Part shown: one piece after another, positions 1 through 7,157 of the stretch
Layout of the letters: each line of letters begins with the position of its first letter
How positions within the stretch are numbered: position 1 is the stretch's first letter
Source: Candidatus Omnitrophota bacterium
GTDB taxonomy: Bacteria; Omnitrophota; Koll11; Zapsychrales; Fredricksoniimonadaceae
NCBI GenBank assembly: GCA_023247595.1
Contig: JAHFGF010000068.1
Span: forward strand, 1 to 8,392
Length of the DNA: 8,392 nt
Direction of reading: 5' to 3'
Made by a program: the position numbers and the translations under genes
The notes under the pieces: model-generated
Database searches by the model: none
What the model saw: the letters and a program-made list of their open reading frames with translations, nothing else
What the model was told of the DNA's origin: nothing

Positions 1-751
1 CCTGCAGGGGATCTCGTCCTTCGCTGCCGGACATATCAATCACATGCACCAAAATTTTAGTGCGCTCAACGTGTTTTAAAAATTTGAGCCCCAAACCCTT
101 TCCGAGATGCGCGCCCTCAATGAGGCCGGGCAGGTCGGCGACAATAAAGTCAGCCTCATCGCCATCGCCTTTGACAATACCTAATATCGGCTGTTTCGTT
201 GTAAACGGATAATTGGCGATTTTTGATTTAACTTTTGAAATATTGGAGATCAGGGTAGATTTGCCTGCATTGGGAAAACCGACCAAGCCGACATCAGCGA
301 TGACTTTTAATTCCAGGCGGATATTGTGTTCTTCGCCGAGCGTGGGAGGCGTTGACACATCCCGGTGCGTATTGCCCAGGCCGCCTTGGCCGCCTTTGGC
401 AACGACAATGGATTGGCCGTGCACTGATAAATCCCGGATGAGAAGATCCGTATCCGCATCCCAAAGAACAGTACCAACCGGCACCTTCAAAACAGCATCA
501 TCACCGGTTTTACCTTTTTTACCTTTACTCCCGCCATGGCCCCCGCGGCCGCCCTGATAATGTTTTTTAAAACGATAATCCAGAAGCGTTTGAAGGCCTC
601 GGTCAGCAATAAAAACAACATCGCCGCCGTTGCCGCCATTTCCTCCGTCGGGCCTGGGATATCTCATCCAAAGATCACGGTAATGGCTATCGCATCCCTT
701 GCCGCCGCCCCCGGCTTTGACATTAATGATTGCCTGGTCTACGAATGCCAT
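1..751 (-). CDS. obg: Obg-family GTPase (ribosome assembly), 3' end cut by window edge
   Basis: Obg/CgtA is an essential GTPase that binds the 50S subunit and acts in late ribosome assembly and stress signalling. The first 250 residues are visible. The Obg fold (about 1-157) starts MAFVDQAIINVKAGGGG and holds the family's glycine-rich turns, such as DGGNGGNGGDV near 35-45 and GGRGGHGGSKGKKGK near 67-81. The GTPase domain follows, with the P-loop GFPNAGKST at 158-166, the switch I segment YPFTTKQPILG at 181-191 and the G3 motif DLPG at 206-209 followed by LIEGAHLGKGLG. The NKxD and SAxx motifs and the C-terminal domain lie beyond the edge. The stretch CDSHYRDLWMRYPRP (20-34) replaces the common FRREK(Y/F)VPKGG-type segment. 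The ATG at 751 matches the family N-terminus, but no clear Shine-Dalgarno sequence precedes it. It lies 78 nt after rplU with no rpmA between. Confidence 0.96.
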   Translation of the reverse strand, partial: MAFVDQAIINVKAGGGGKGCDSHYRDLWMRYPRPDGGNGGNGGDVVFIADRGLQTLLDYRFKKHYQGGRGGHGGSKGKKGKTGDDAVLKVPVGTVLWDADTDLLIRDLSVHGQSIVVAKGGQGGLGNTHRDVSTPPTLGEEHNIRLELKVIADVGLVGFPNAGKSTLISNISKVKSKIANYPFTTKQPILGIVKGDGDEADFIVADLPGLIEGAHLGKGLGLKFLKHVERTKILVHVIDMSGSEGRDPLQ

Positions 752-778
752 TGTATTAAATACTATCTTTGTTACTGA

Positions 779-820
779 ATCGTTGATGTTTTAATAAAAC
801 AAAATCAAAAAGCCAACGAT
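779..820 (-). other. Nested inverted repeat between rplU and obg
   Basis: A perfect 7-bp inverted repeat (ATCGTTG at 779-785, CAACGAT at 814-820) surrounds an AT-only hairpin (GTTTT/AAAAC arms at 788-792 and 796-800). In the transcript it would fall between the rplU stop codon and the obg start. It has no U-run directly after the stem, so it does not look like a standard terminator. It could be an mRNA processing or stability element, or chance in AT-rich DNA. Confidence 0.3.
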
Positions 821-829
821 GCAATCCAA

Positions 830-1141
830 TTAAACAGAAATTTTTGTAATGCTCAATGCGGTTAACGTTTGACGATGACCACGCTGGCTGGACGAATCTT
901 TTCGTTTACGATACTTGAAGGCTAAAACCTTGCGGGTTTTACTCTCTCCGATGATTTTTGCCGACACTTTTACGTTTTTCACATAAGGCTGTCCAATGCG
1001 GACATCATCACCGTCCACAAAAAGCACAACCTTATCAATTTCAATAGACTTTCCAACCTCAGAATCAAGGCGCTGGACATTAATAACATCCCCTTGTGCC
1101 ACTTGAAATTGAGAATTACCGACTTGAACGACTGCAAACAT
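830..1141 (-). CDS. rplU: 50S ribosomal protein L21
   Basis: L21 is an early-assembling large-subunit protein that binds 23S rRNA. The 103-residue product has the family layout: an N-terminal MFAVVQVGNSQFQVAQGD strand pair, the central DKVVLFVDGDDVRIGQPYV segment, and the basic C-terminal signature FKYRKRKDSSSQRGHRQ ending in LTALSITKISV. I place the start at the ATG at 1141: a GGAGGT sits about 7 nt upstream, and the protein then begins like other L21 proteins. An in-frame TTG at 1147 would lie almost on top of that ribosome binding site. The gene follows rng by 140 nt that hold a promoter and a possible attenuator, and precedes obg by 78 nt. The usual partner rpmA is absent. Confidence 0.97.
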   Translation of the reverse strand: MFAVVQVGNSQFQVAQGDVINVQRLDSEVGKSIEIDKVVLFVDGDDVRIGQPYVKNVKVSAKIIGESKTRKVLAFKYRKRKDSSSQRGHRQTLTALSITKISV

Positions 1142-1163
1142 AACCAACCTCCATAATTAAAAA

Positions 1164-1192
1164 GCTTGCGGGCAAGCAACATTATAACCCGC
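1164..1192 (-). promoter_or_regulatory. Possible attenuator/leader structure upstream of rplU
   Basis: In the rplU leader a 5-bp hairpin (GCTTG at 1164-1168, loop 1169-1172, CAAGC at 1173-1177) is followed in the transcript by five U residues (1159-1163), like a weak intrinsic terminator. The loop plus one stem base (GCGGG, 1168-1172) can instead pair with CCCGC at 1188-1192. The two pairings exclude each other. L21 leaders with autoregulatory structures are known in other bacteria. The pairing here is seen in the sequence; its function is inferred, and the stems are short. Confidence 0.35.
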
Positions 1193-1222
1193 GATACATT
1201 TACCGACCAATTAAGAGAGACT

Positions 1223-1250
1223 ATTCTACCTATGAATCAAATAATGTCAA
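1223..1250 (-). promoter_or_regulatory. Sigma70-type promoter for rplU-obg
   Basis: On the minus strand a perfect -35 box TTGACA (1250-1245) is followed after 16 nt by TAGAAT (1228-1223), which matches the -10 consensus at five of six positions. Transcription would start near 1216, leaving a leader of about 75 nt before rplU. This would give the ribosomal genes expression independent of the pilus/rng transcript. A second, weaker candidate (TTGGTC, 18 nt, TATAAT at 1186-1181) lies downstream. Confidence 0.65.
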
Positions 1251-1281
1251 AGAGAAAGTAGGAAGCCCTTCCGGCGTTGAA

Positions 1282-2607
1282 TTAATCAATCTTAACCCTT
1301 CCCCGGCCTTCACAATACGGACATTTATGGAATTTCAGAGATTCAACGGTATTCCCTGTCCGTGCACGTGTCATTTCAACCAGCCCTAAAGGCGAAATGC
1401 GGTTCACTTCGGTTTTGGAATGATCCTGCGCCAGCGCTTCTTTTAACGCGCCCAGAACTTTGCGTTTATGGTCTTCCCGGTTCATGTCGATAAAATCAAT
1501 GACAATGATACCGCCTAAGTCCCTTAACCTGAGCTGCCGCGCGATTTCCGGGGCTGCTTCCAAATTAACCTGAAAGGCGGCCTCTTCCGGCGTTCCCTTA
1601 CTTTTAAACCGGCCGCTGTTGACGTCCACAACTATTAAACCTTCGGTCGGCTCAATGACAACATAGGCGCCTGATTTCAAATATACCTTCTGGTCGTAAA
1701 TTTTATCCAACTCATGAGCCACATTCCGGTCGGAAAAAATAGACGATGGGCCTTTATGAAGATGAATCTTATCGACCATTTCCTTGCCGATCAAGGTGTG
1801 AACAAACTTGCGCATCTTCTGAAATTCTTCTTCAGAATCTATGACTAAACGCGTCACATCTTCTTTGAGAAAGTCGCGAACCACCTTCAAAATTAAGTCG
1901 TACTCTTTATAGATAAGAGCCGGCGCTTGTTTTTTCTTGGATGCTCCCCGAATTTTGTCCCATATAGCAACTAAAAATTTCGCATCCCTCGTAATTTCAC
2001 GCTTTCCCTGGTCCAGGGAAGCTGTACGCACAATGAATCCACCGGTCTTAACAAAATTGCATTCACGCAAGATTTCCCGTAGACGCTGGCGCTCTTCTGA
2101 ACTGTCAATTTTCTTGGATATCCCGCTATGCTTATCAACCGGCATATAAACAACAAAACGCCCTGCCAGTGTAATGTGCGTCGTCAGTCTCGCTCCTTTA
2201 GCCGCAAACGGATCTTTGACCACCTGAACTAAAATTTCCTGTCCCTGTTTTAAAGAAAGCGGTTCTGGTTTGCGGACCTTTTTCTCTTCTTTTTTGGCAG
2301 GGGTACGTCTAAAAATTTTATCAATGATTTTGCGCGCGCCGGAAACTTCTTCTTCAACTTCATCAAGGTCGTTTAAAAAAGGATGGTCGGCATCGGTGAG
2401 ATACAAAAAGCCGTTGCGTTCTTGGCCGATGTTAACAAACGCACCGTTTATCGACGGAAGGATAGATTCAACCTTACCCTTGTAAATATTACCCAGCAAC
2501 GACTGCTGGCGGTCTACTTCGATATAAAAATCATCAAGTTTACCATCCTGAAGGATAGCGACTCTGCGTTCGCCTTCAGCGATGTGAATCAATATTTCTT
2601 TTGCCAC
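1282..2607 (-). CDS. rng: Ribonuclease G / E family endoribonuclease
   Basis: RNase E/G enzymes cut single-stranded RNA with a preference for 5'-monophosphate ends, in rRNA maturation and mRNA decay. The 441-residue protein contains the whole catalytic region and no long C-terminal scaffold, so RNase G is the better name. It has an S1 domain (about 38-130, LLGNIYKGKVESILPSINGAF), the 5'-sensor VRTA (R194, T195), the DNase I-like site with D328 in VVDVNSG and D371 in VIDFIDM, and the Zn-link CPYC (C429, C432). All these residues sit 25 positions later than in E. coli RNase E. The offset is explained by a charged insertion at about 80-118 within the S1 domain. The start is GTG at 2607, with GAGG 7 nt upstream. 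It follows pilQ by 40 nt without a visible terminator. An rng-rplU neighbourhood is common in bacteria. Confidence 0.95.
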   Translation of the reverse strand: MAKEILIHIAEGERRVAILQDGKLDDFYIEVDRQQSLLGNIYKGKVESILPSINGAFVNIGQERNGFLYLTDADHPFLNDLDEVEEEVSGARKIIDKIFRRTPAKKEEKKVRKPEPLSLKQGQEILVQVVKDPFAAKGARLTTHITLAGRFVVYMPVDKHSGISKKIDSSEERQRLREILRECNFVKTGGFIVRTASLDQGKREITRDAKFLVAIWDKIRGASKKKQAPALIYKEYDLILKVVRDFLKEDVTRLVIDSEEEFQKMRKFVHTLIGKEMVDKIHLHKGPSSIFSDRNVAHELDKIYDQKVYLKSGAYVVIEPTEGLIVVDVNSGRFKSKGTPEEAAFQVNLEAAPEIARQLRLRDLGGIIVIDFIDMNREDHKRKVLGALKEALAQDHSKTEVNRISPLGLVEMTRARTGNTVESLKFHKCPYCEGRGRVKID

Positions 2608-2647
2608 TCTACCACCTCAATATTAACCGGTTGATACTGACTTTACC

Positions 2648-4024
2648 CTATTTTTTTGAACCGGCTGAGGCAGTTGTAAGTTCGGGCGTAATAATGTGAG
2701 GCGTCAGGAAAATCATTAATTCCGTTTTTGTCTTAGTCGTTTCGCTTTTTCGAAAAGCCTGACCTAAGAGGGGAATGTCTCCCAAAATCGGAACTCGTTT
2801 TTTCGTATCTGTCACCTGATCCTTGATAAGCCCTGCAATAACGAGCGTATCTCCATCCTTGATCATGACTTTGGTTGTCGCTTCCTCAGTGCTCAATCTG
2901 GGCAGCTGAGTATTTTCGACGGTAACAAAGTCAAGGATGGCTGTGATCTTGGGTTGCAGATCGATGGTTACAAATCCTGCGTTGTTGACGTGAGGCGTCA
3001 CCTCAAAAATGATCCCGATGTCCTTATACTGCCAGCCGGAAACCTGCAATTTAGCTTGTTGTTCATTATATGTGTAGGTCGGTATGGGGTATTGACTACC
3101 GACAACAATCCTCGCCATCTGGTTATCTAATGTAACCACTTTTGGATTGGAAAGAATATTGGTATTGGATCTCGACTTAAGCATTTCCAAAATAACTGTC
3201 AAAGTGGTTGCGTTTAATGTTCCATATGAAAAATCCGTAGCCGCCGGAGACGGGAAAGATCCGTTTAAGAAATCAGAACTTTCACCGGATTTAAACGGAA
3301 AAACGGTTGGACTTTTTGCGCCCTGCGCAGTTCCCTTGACAGTCCAATCAATCCCTAAATTTTCTGTGTTTGTTAAAGTCGTTTCAACAACTTTAACCTC
3401 AATGACCACCTGCGGGGTTACCGCATCCAGAGCCTTAACAACATCCTGCATCAAATCCAAATTTCCCTGGATATCCGTCACAATTAACGTGTTTGTTCGT
3501 TGATCAAAATTAATGGAACCTCGAGGGGTTTTCATTTTTTCAATGGATCCGATAATTTCAGAAGCCTTACCAAAGTTCAGCGTGAAGGTTTCGGTTACCA
3601 GAGGTTCTTGTTCAGCCAAAACCAAGGCATCTTCCCGGCGCTTTTTTAAATTTTCAACAGTCGTTACACTGATAATATCCCCTCGACGTTCATACGCATA
3701 TCCATAGGTTGCAAGAACCACATCCAAAGCCTTCTGCCACGCCACATCTTTTAATTGTATGGTCACCAATCCGGTGACTTCCGGGCCAGCCACGATATTG
3801 ACACCGCTGTTATATCCCAAAACTTTTAAAACATTTTTAATGTCCGCGTCACGGAAATCAATTGTGACTAAACCGTTCTTTTTCGCAACTTCCTGATTTT
3901 CTGAATTTTTTTCTGTTGGAGTCTGACCAGATGTTGGCGCGCCATCCTGAGCGAACAAAGCTGATGACGCACAGACGAAAGTCAAGCCAATCCCTATCAT
4001 ACAAATGGCCACTTTCCGGTTCAT
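2648..4024 (-). CDS. pilQ: Type IV pilus secretin (PilQ-like), short form
   Basis: PilQ forms the multimeric outer-membrane channel through which the pilus passes. The 458-residue protein has a signal peptide (1-25, cleavage likely after ALFA), a Ser/Gln-rich linker, and an STN/N0 domain (about 52-120, TIDFRDADIKNVLKVLG). An N1-type secretin_N domain follows (about 144-203), then the secretin core (about 204-445) with the signature VPILGDIPLLGQAF at 411-424 and a terminal MIFLTPHII. Proteobacterial PilQ is usually much longer, with N-terminal AMIN domains that bind peptidoglycan; none is present. The ATG at 4024 overlaps the pilP stop by one base (TAATG) behind a strong GGGAGGTGA, so the two are translationally coupled. 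A type II secretion GspD is less likely given the pilMNOP context and single N1 domain. Confidence 0.93.
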   Translation of the reverse strand: MNRKVAICMIGIGLTFVCASSALFAQDGAPTSGQTPTEKNSENQEVAKKNGLVTIDFRDADIKNVLKVLGYNSGVNIVAGPEVTGLVTIQLKDVAWQKALDVVLATYGYAYERRGDIISVTTVENLKKRREDALVLAEQEPLVTETFTLNFGKASEIIGSIEKMKTPRGSINFDQRTNTLIVTDIQGNLDLMQDVVKALDAVTPQVVIEVKVVETTLTNTENLGIDWTVKGTAQGAKSPTVFPFKSGESSDFLNGSFPSPAATDFSYGTLNATTLTVILEMLKSRSNTNILSNPKVVTLDNQMARIVVGSQYPIPTYTYNEQQAKLQVSGWQYKDIGIIFEVTPHVNNAGFVTIDLQPKITAILDFVTVENTQLPRLSTEEATTKVMIKDGDTLVIAGLIKDQVTDTKKRVPILGDIPLLGQAFRKSETTKTKTELMIFLTPHIITPELTTASAGSKK

Positions 4025-4362
4025 TACTCACCTCCCTTTTTCAAATCCAATTCAAAAATTTCATTTTCTTTAGACAAGATAACCTTGTTTGATTCGATAC
4101 TTTTAATTTCATATTGTCCGACGGCATCACCGACTTCAACAACCGCACTATTGATGATCGCTGTATATACTCCCTCGGCACTAGATACAATTCCCTCAAG
4201 AACCATATCAGAAACTGAAACATCCTGTCCGTAATTAACAATCGTTCCACTTGCAGAAACCAACGGCCAAAAAGGATCACGCAGACCGCTGTCTTCATAA
4301 GCAAAACTTGAGGAAACGGTAATACATAAAATCAAACCTATGAACAATAACCCGCGGATCAT
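4024..4362 (-). CDS. pilP: PilP-like periplasmic pilus-assembly protein
   Basis: PilP links the inner-membrane PilN/PilO complex to the PilQ secretin. This 112-residue protein has a signal sequence (1-21, cleavage probably after SSFA), the family-typical RDPFWPL (28-34) after the export signal, and a small beta-rich domain (about 52-108: LEGIVSSAEGVYTAIINS, then VGDAVGQYEIKSIE). That pattern matches the PilP/GspC homology region. Classical PilP is a lipoprotein, but here Cys13 is preceded by LIL inside the hydrophobic core, so it is not a lipobox. It is also shorter than typical PilP (about 170 residues), having lost most of the disordered N-terminal linker. The start overlaps the pilO stop by 4 nt (ATGA). 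Identification rests on the fold-like pattern and on its place between pilO and pilQ. Confidence 0.83.
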   Translation of the reverse strand: MIRGLLFIGLILCITVSSSFAYEDSGLRDPFWPLVSASGTIVNYGQDVSVSDMVLEGIVSSAEGVYTAIINSAVVEVGDAVGQYEIKSIESNKVILSKENEIFELDLKKGGE

Positions 4363-4979
4363 TTTTTCTCTTTTTTGTTATCTTTGCTAGGTTCAAAAAT
4401 GGCCGCTTTTACCGTTAACTGTATTTGATGACGCATCGGATCTTTCGGATTCGTCAAAACGCTCAAACTCCCGACGCTGTAAAAAATCTTATCCTGTTCT
4501 AATTGCGCGAGCCACCGTCCCAGATCATGATAAGGGGTTCGCGCCTGAATAAGTATAGGCAACGCATAATACTCCACATCCCTTTGTTTGGCAAGCAGCA
4601 CTTTCTGTTCCTTGAGCGGCATCAATTGATCAATCTTAACTCCATATTCGCTAGCGTTTCGCGAAATATCTTCAAGGATCATGGGCACTTCCTGGGCGGA
4701 ACGTATTTTAACTTTTACTTCGTTGACTTGGTTCCGTATTTTTTCCAGCTGATCACGATTTTGTCCTACTCGCGCAATGTCCGTTTTCACATCTTCAATG
4801 TTTTGGCGCATTTCTGAAATTTGACTATTAACTTTATTAAGCGACCCCAAGAGCGGCTTAAGCAGACAGAAATAATTAAATAAGAACACCAATAATAGCG
4901 CCCCCCCAAGGATATAGTAATGATATTGAGGGTCTAATTTTTTTAACTTTTCTATGATCAAGTCTAGTTTAAAGTTCAT
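4359..4979 (-). CDS. pilO: Type IV pilus inner-membrane protein PilO
   Basis: PilO dimerises with PilN in the inner membrane and forms the periplasmic alignment complex of the pilus. The 206-residue product has a short cytoplasmic N-terminus, one transmembrane helix (about 21-40), a periplasmic coiled coil (about 45-97, SQISEMRQNIEDVKTDIARV), and a ferredoxin-like domain (about 98-195). The latter includes LEDISRNASEYGVKIDQLMPL, YYALPILIQARTPYHDLGRWLAQLE in part, and a last strand ending KAAIFEP. The tail (197-206) is strongly basic. It starts at 4979, overlapping pilN by 4 nt, and runs 4 nt into pilP, as expected for coupled translation. Topology and gene order are exactly those of PilO. Confidence 0.92.
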   Translation of the reverse strand: MNFKLDLIIEKLKKLDPQYHYYILGGALLLVFLFNYFCLLKPLLGSLNKVNSQISEMRQNIEDVKTDIARVGQNRDQLEKIRNQVNEVKVKIRSAQEVPMILEDISRNASEYGVKIDQLMPLKEQKVLLAKQRDVEYYALPILIQARTPYHDLGRWLAQLEQDKIFYSVGSLSVLTNPKDPMRHQIQLTVKAAIFEPSKDNKKEKK

Positions 4980-5563
4980 TTGAGCTTCGCTAAAATTGTA
5001 AAGTCGGAAACCTGTAAGCCTTCCGTTTTACGGCTTTGGATATAATCCACTTCGATGCTTTCAAAATCATTCATAAATTGAGCATCTTTTTTCATATTAC
5101 TGACAAAATTACCCACATTAATAATTTCACTCTGTCCTTGCGATACCGTCGATCCTTCTATGAACAGCTGTTTCTCATTAAGAGTAATTTTTCTCAACCA
5201 CACGCCTTTGGGTAAACTGTTGCTTAATGCGTTTAATTTTTGCGACCAAGAGGAACTTTGACCATCCATGATGTCTTTAATGGCCTTGACTTCTTTTTGA
5301 ACCTCTTGAAGATTCTGTTTAATGGTATCCATCGCAGACTTCTCAGGCTGAATGACCTGCCACTTAGATTTGACATGCTGATATTCCATGAATTTAATAA
5401 TTTTTGCAAAGAAAAAAAGCCCATCGATAAAAAACATGAGAACCAGTATTCCTCCGCCGATACCGACCAATACTTCTCTGGGAATATTAAACACACCTCC
5501 GGAAAAAAAATCACTTTTCCGGCGTTTACGCATCTGATCTGGAATAAGGTTAATATCAATCAT
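4976..5563 (-). CDS. pilN: Type IV pilus inner-membrane protein PilN
   Basis: PilN carries the cytoplasmic peptide that docks into the groove of PilM and pairs with PilO in the periplasm. The 195-residue product starts with MIDINLIP, the PilM-binding INLLP-type motif (residues 4-8). A basic patch (RKRRK, 12-16), one transmembrane helix (about 31-56) and a coiled coil (about 62-100) follow. The ferredoxin-like domain (about 105-195) includes LSNSLPKGVWLRKITLNEK, which resembles the common LP.gvwL..l...g segment. The gene overlaps the end of pilM by 8 nt and pilO by 4 nt. Only a weak TTGAG precedes the start, consistent with translational coupling to pilM. Confidence 0.93.
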   Translation of the reverse strand: MIDINLIPDQMRKRRKSDFFSGGVFNIPREVLVGIGGGILVLMFFIDGLFFFAKIIKFMEYQHVKSKWQVIQPEKSAMDTIKQNLQEVQKEVKAIKDIMDGQSSSWSQKLNALSNSLPKGVWLRKITLNEKQLFIEGSTVSQGQSEIINVGNFVSNMKKDAQFMNDFESIEVDYIQSRKTEGLQVSDFTILAKLK

Positions 5564-6635
5564 ACTGACTCAAGGCCAATCCCAAGGCAACGGCTAAACG
5601 CGGCGCCTGTTTTAATATTGCGGCTTTATCAACCGATGGAGAAAAACTAACCCTTGATAAAAGATCCCATTTGCGGACCTTCAAATCTAAATTCTTCTCA
5701 AACATAGTTTCCATCCCCGTCAGCATCGAACCTCCACCCGTCAATAAAAGTTCATCCACCTGGATATTTTTTTCAGTAATAAAATAATCTAATGAAAGCC
5801 TGATCTCAGAAACCCAATTAGAAATTGTCGACTCGCAGATGTTGTAAACATTTTCAATTTGATCACCGGGATTAACCTTTAAGGATTCCGCCTCTTCCAT
5901 GCTAATGCTTAAGGCATTTGAAATTCGTTTGGTAATCTCCTGGCTGCCTATGAAAATATCTCTTGTAAAACGCGGCACCATATCTTTGAGAATCATTAAA
6001 TTACTAACGGAATCGCCGATATCCAATATGGCTTTGGCACAATTCTTAGTTTTGTCCGTATCAGACTGTGCGCTTAATTTCTGATAAGCATTAGCAACGG
6101 CGATGGCATTGATCGTCACCTGTTGCGGCTCAAAACCTGCCGTTGTCAAAATTTTCATCCTCTCATCGATCATATCTTTTTTAACAGCAGCAATTAAAAC
6201 GGCCATTTTCTTGTCCTTACTTTTTGGATCAAGAATTGAGCAGTCTGTATATATGGAATCTTTATCAAATGGAAAGTATTTATCTACTTCAAGAGAGAAG
6301 GATTTTTTTAAATCGGTAAGAGACATGCGCGGCATATCAATATACCGAATCAACGTTCCCTTACCAGAAACAGACGTGACCGGAGATTTTATGGAAAGTG
6401 CGTGCCGGTTTAAAACAAGTTTCAGCCCGTCAATGATGTTGCTGGATTCAAAAGACTCAATACCCCAGCCTTGAATTTCATAACCATCACCTATTTGAGC
6501 CAATTGCAGATACTTACAGGAAGTAGGGGTTAAATCAAACCCGACCTTGGAAACACCTTTTTCACTCGGCAACAATTTTTTCACAAACCGAAAATACTGT
6601 TCCAATAATAAATTGAAATGCGCTAATTGCCTCAT
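5556..6635 (-). CDS. pilM: Type IV pilus actin-like ATPase PilM
   Basis: PilM is a cytoplasmic actin/FtsA-fold protein that binds the N-terminus of PilN and connects the alignment complex to the motors. The 359-residue protein has the fold's markers: the first nucleotide loop near VGFDLTPTSCKYLQL (31-45), EVDKYFPFD (116-124), AILDIGDSVSNLMIL for phosphate-2 (202-216), FTRDIFIG (223-230), and the adenosine motif LLLTGGGSMLTG (296-307). Phosphate-1 is normally DIGSSSIK; here it reads DLTPTSCK, without the glycine. About 25 residues precede the fold, more than usual. I keep the ATG at 6635, although no Shine-Dalgarno sequence is visible there or before the in-frame GTG at codon 18. It is the first gene after the pilin terminator and heads the pilMNOPQ block. 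No confident promoter was found in the AT-rich 60 nt before it. Confidence 0.93.
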   Translation of the reverse strand: MRQLAHFNLLLEQYFRFVKKLLPSEKGVSKVGFDLTPTSCKYLQLAQIGDGYEIQGWGIESFESSNIIDGLKLVLNRHALSIKSPVTSVSGKGTLIRYIDMPRMSLTDLKKSFSLEVDKYFPFDKDSIYTDCSILDPKSKDKKMAVLIAAVKKDMIDERMKILTTAGFEPQQVTINAIAVANAYQKLSAQSDTDKTKNCAKAILDIGDSVSNLMILKDMVPRFTRDIFIGSQEITKRISNALSISMEEAESLKVNPGDQIENVYNICESTISNWVSEIRLSLDYFITEKNIQVDELLLTGGGSMLTGMETMFEKNLDLKVRKWDLLSRVSFSPSVDKAAILKQAPRLAVALGLALSQYD

Positions 6636-6696
6636 AAGTGATTTTATTTTAACAAAATTAATTTAGAAAATGGAAAAAGAATGGTTTTTTATTCTC

Positions 6697-6731
6697 AAAA
6701 AAGAAGAGAGGCCATTAAGCCTCTCTTCTTT
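6697..6731 (-). terminator. Strong intrinsic terminator after the pilin genes
   Basis: A perfect 13-bp inverted repeat (6700-6712 and 6719-6731, reading AAAGAAGAGAGGC in the transcript direction) with a 6-nt loop is followed by a run of U residues (A at 6697-6702 on the plus strand). It lies 22 nt after the stop of the second pilin gene and 62 nt before pilM. It therefore separates the pilin transcript from the pilMNOPQ operon. The plus-strand reading has only a short U run. Confidence 0.92.
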
Positions 6732-6752
6732 AAACGAATCAACTTGAATCAA

Positions 6753-7154
6753 TTATGGTGTCAAAACACCACCGGTTGTAATGGTGAACGTTTGCGTTCC
6801 TGAAGTACCAGGTGTAACCGGTGTGGCTACGAACGCGTATGTGCCAGGACCCCAATTACATGCAATATTAAACCCTGAGTGCGGCAAATTATCGCAGTAA
6901 TTCTGGTTTAAATACGGAGGTGTAGCACCCGTCAAGGACGTGACGTCCCCAGGATAATTACCATTATTGGATGTCGCAAAGGACTCCGAAGATGTAGACA
7001 ATGATCTCAACGTGGCCTTGGCCAACGCATCGTTCGCCGACATCTTTGCTCTTAACAAGTTGGGAATAGCGATCGCGGCCAACAGAGCAATAATGGCAAC
7101 AACGATCATGATTTCAACGAGCGTAAAACCTTTTTGATTTTGTAGACGTTTCAT
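6753..7154 (-). CDS. Type IV prepilin (second of tandem pair)
   Basis: A 133-residue prepilin. The leader MKRLQNQKG ends at the prepilin peptidase site G9/F10; the mature protein begins FTLVEIMIVVAIIALLAAIA with the conserved Glu at mature position 5 (residue 14). The hydrophobic helix (10-30) continues into PNLLRAKMSANDALAKATLRSL. The short globular part contains TSLTGATPPYL, a Cys pair (C87, C99) that may form the D-region disulfide, and the C-terminal repeat-like TPGTSGTQTFTITTGGVLTP. The start at 7154 has AAGGAGAG just upstream and places the leader peptide correctly; the ATG at 7205 would add 17 residues unlike a prepilin leader. It is a paralogue of the upstream gene, 140 nt away, with no terminator between. 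Whether it is the major or a minor pilin cannot be told. Confidence 0.93.
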   Translation of the reverse strand: MKRLQNQKGFTLVEIMIVVAIIALLAAIAIPNLLRAKMSANDALAKATLRSLSTSSESFATSNNGNYPGDVTSLTGATPPYLNQNYCDNLPHSGFNIACNWGPGTYAFVATPVTPGTSGTQTFTITTGGVLTP

Positions 7155-7157
7155 ACT

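Noticed and set aside
213..778. Plus-strand open frames of 80-114 codons opposite obg
   Set aside because: They are antisense shadows of the clear Obg reading frame, with Pro/Ala-rich translations caused by its glycine codons.
1142..1147. TTG at 1147 as the start of rplU
   Set aside because: It would lie one base from the GGAGG ribosome binding site; the ATG at 1141 has good spacing and matches the L21 N-terminus.
4503..6474. Plus-strand open frames opposite pilM, pilN and pilO
   Set aside because: No ribosome binding sites or family motifs; the minus-strand frames are strongly supported.
6636..6696. Promoter for pilM in the AT-rich gap
   Set aside because: TAAAAT-like -10 strings occur, but none has an acceptable -35 at 16-18 nt; the base composition makes such matches cheap.
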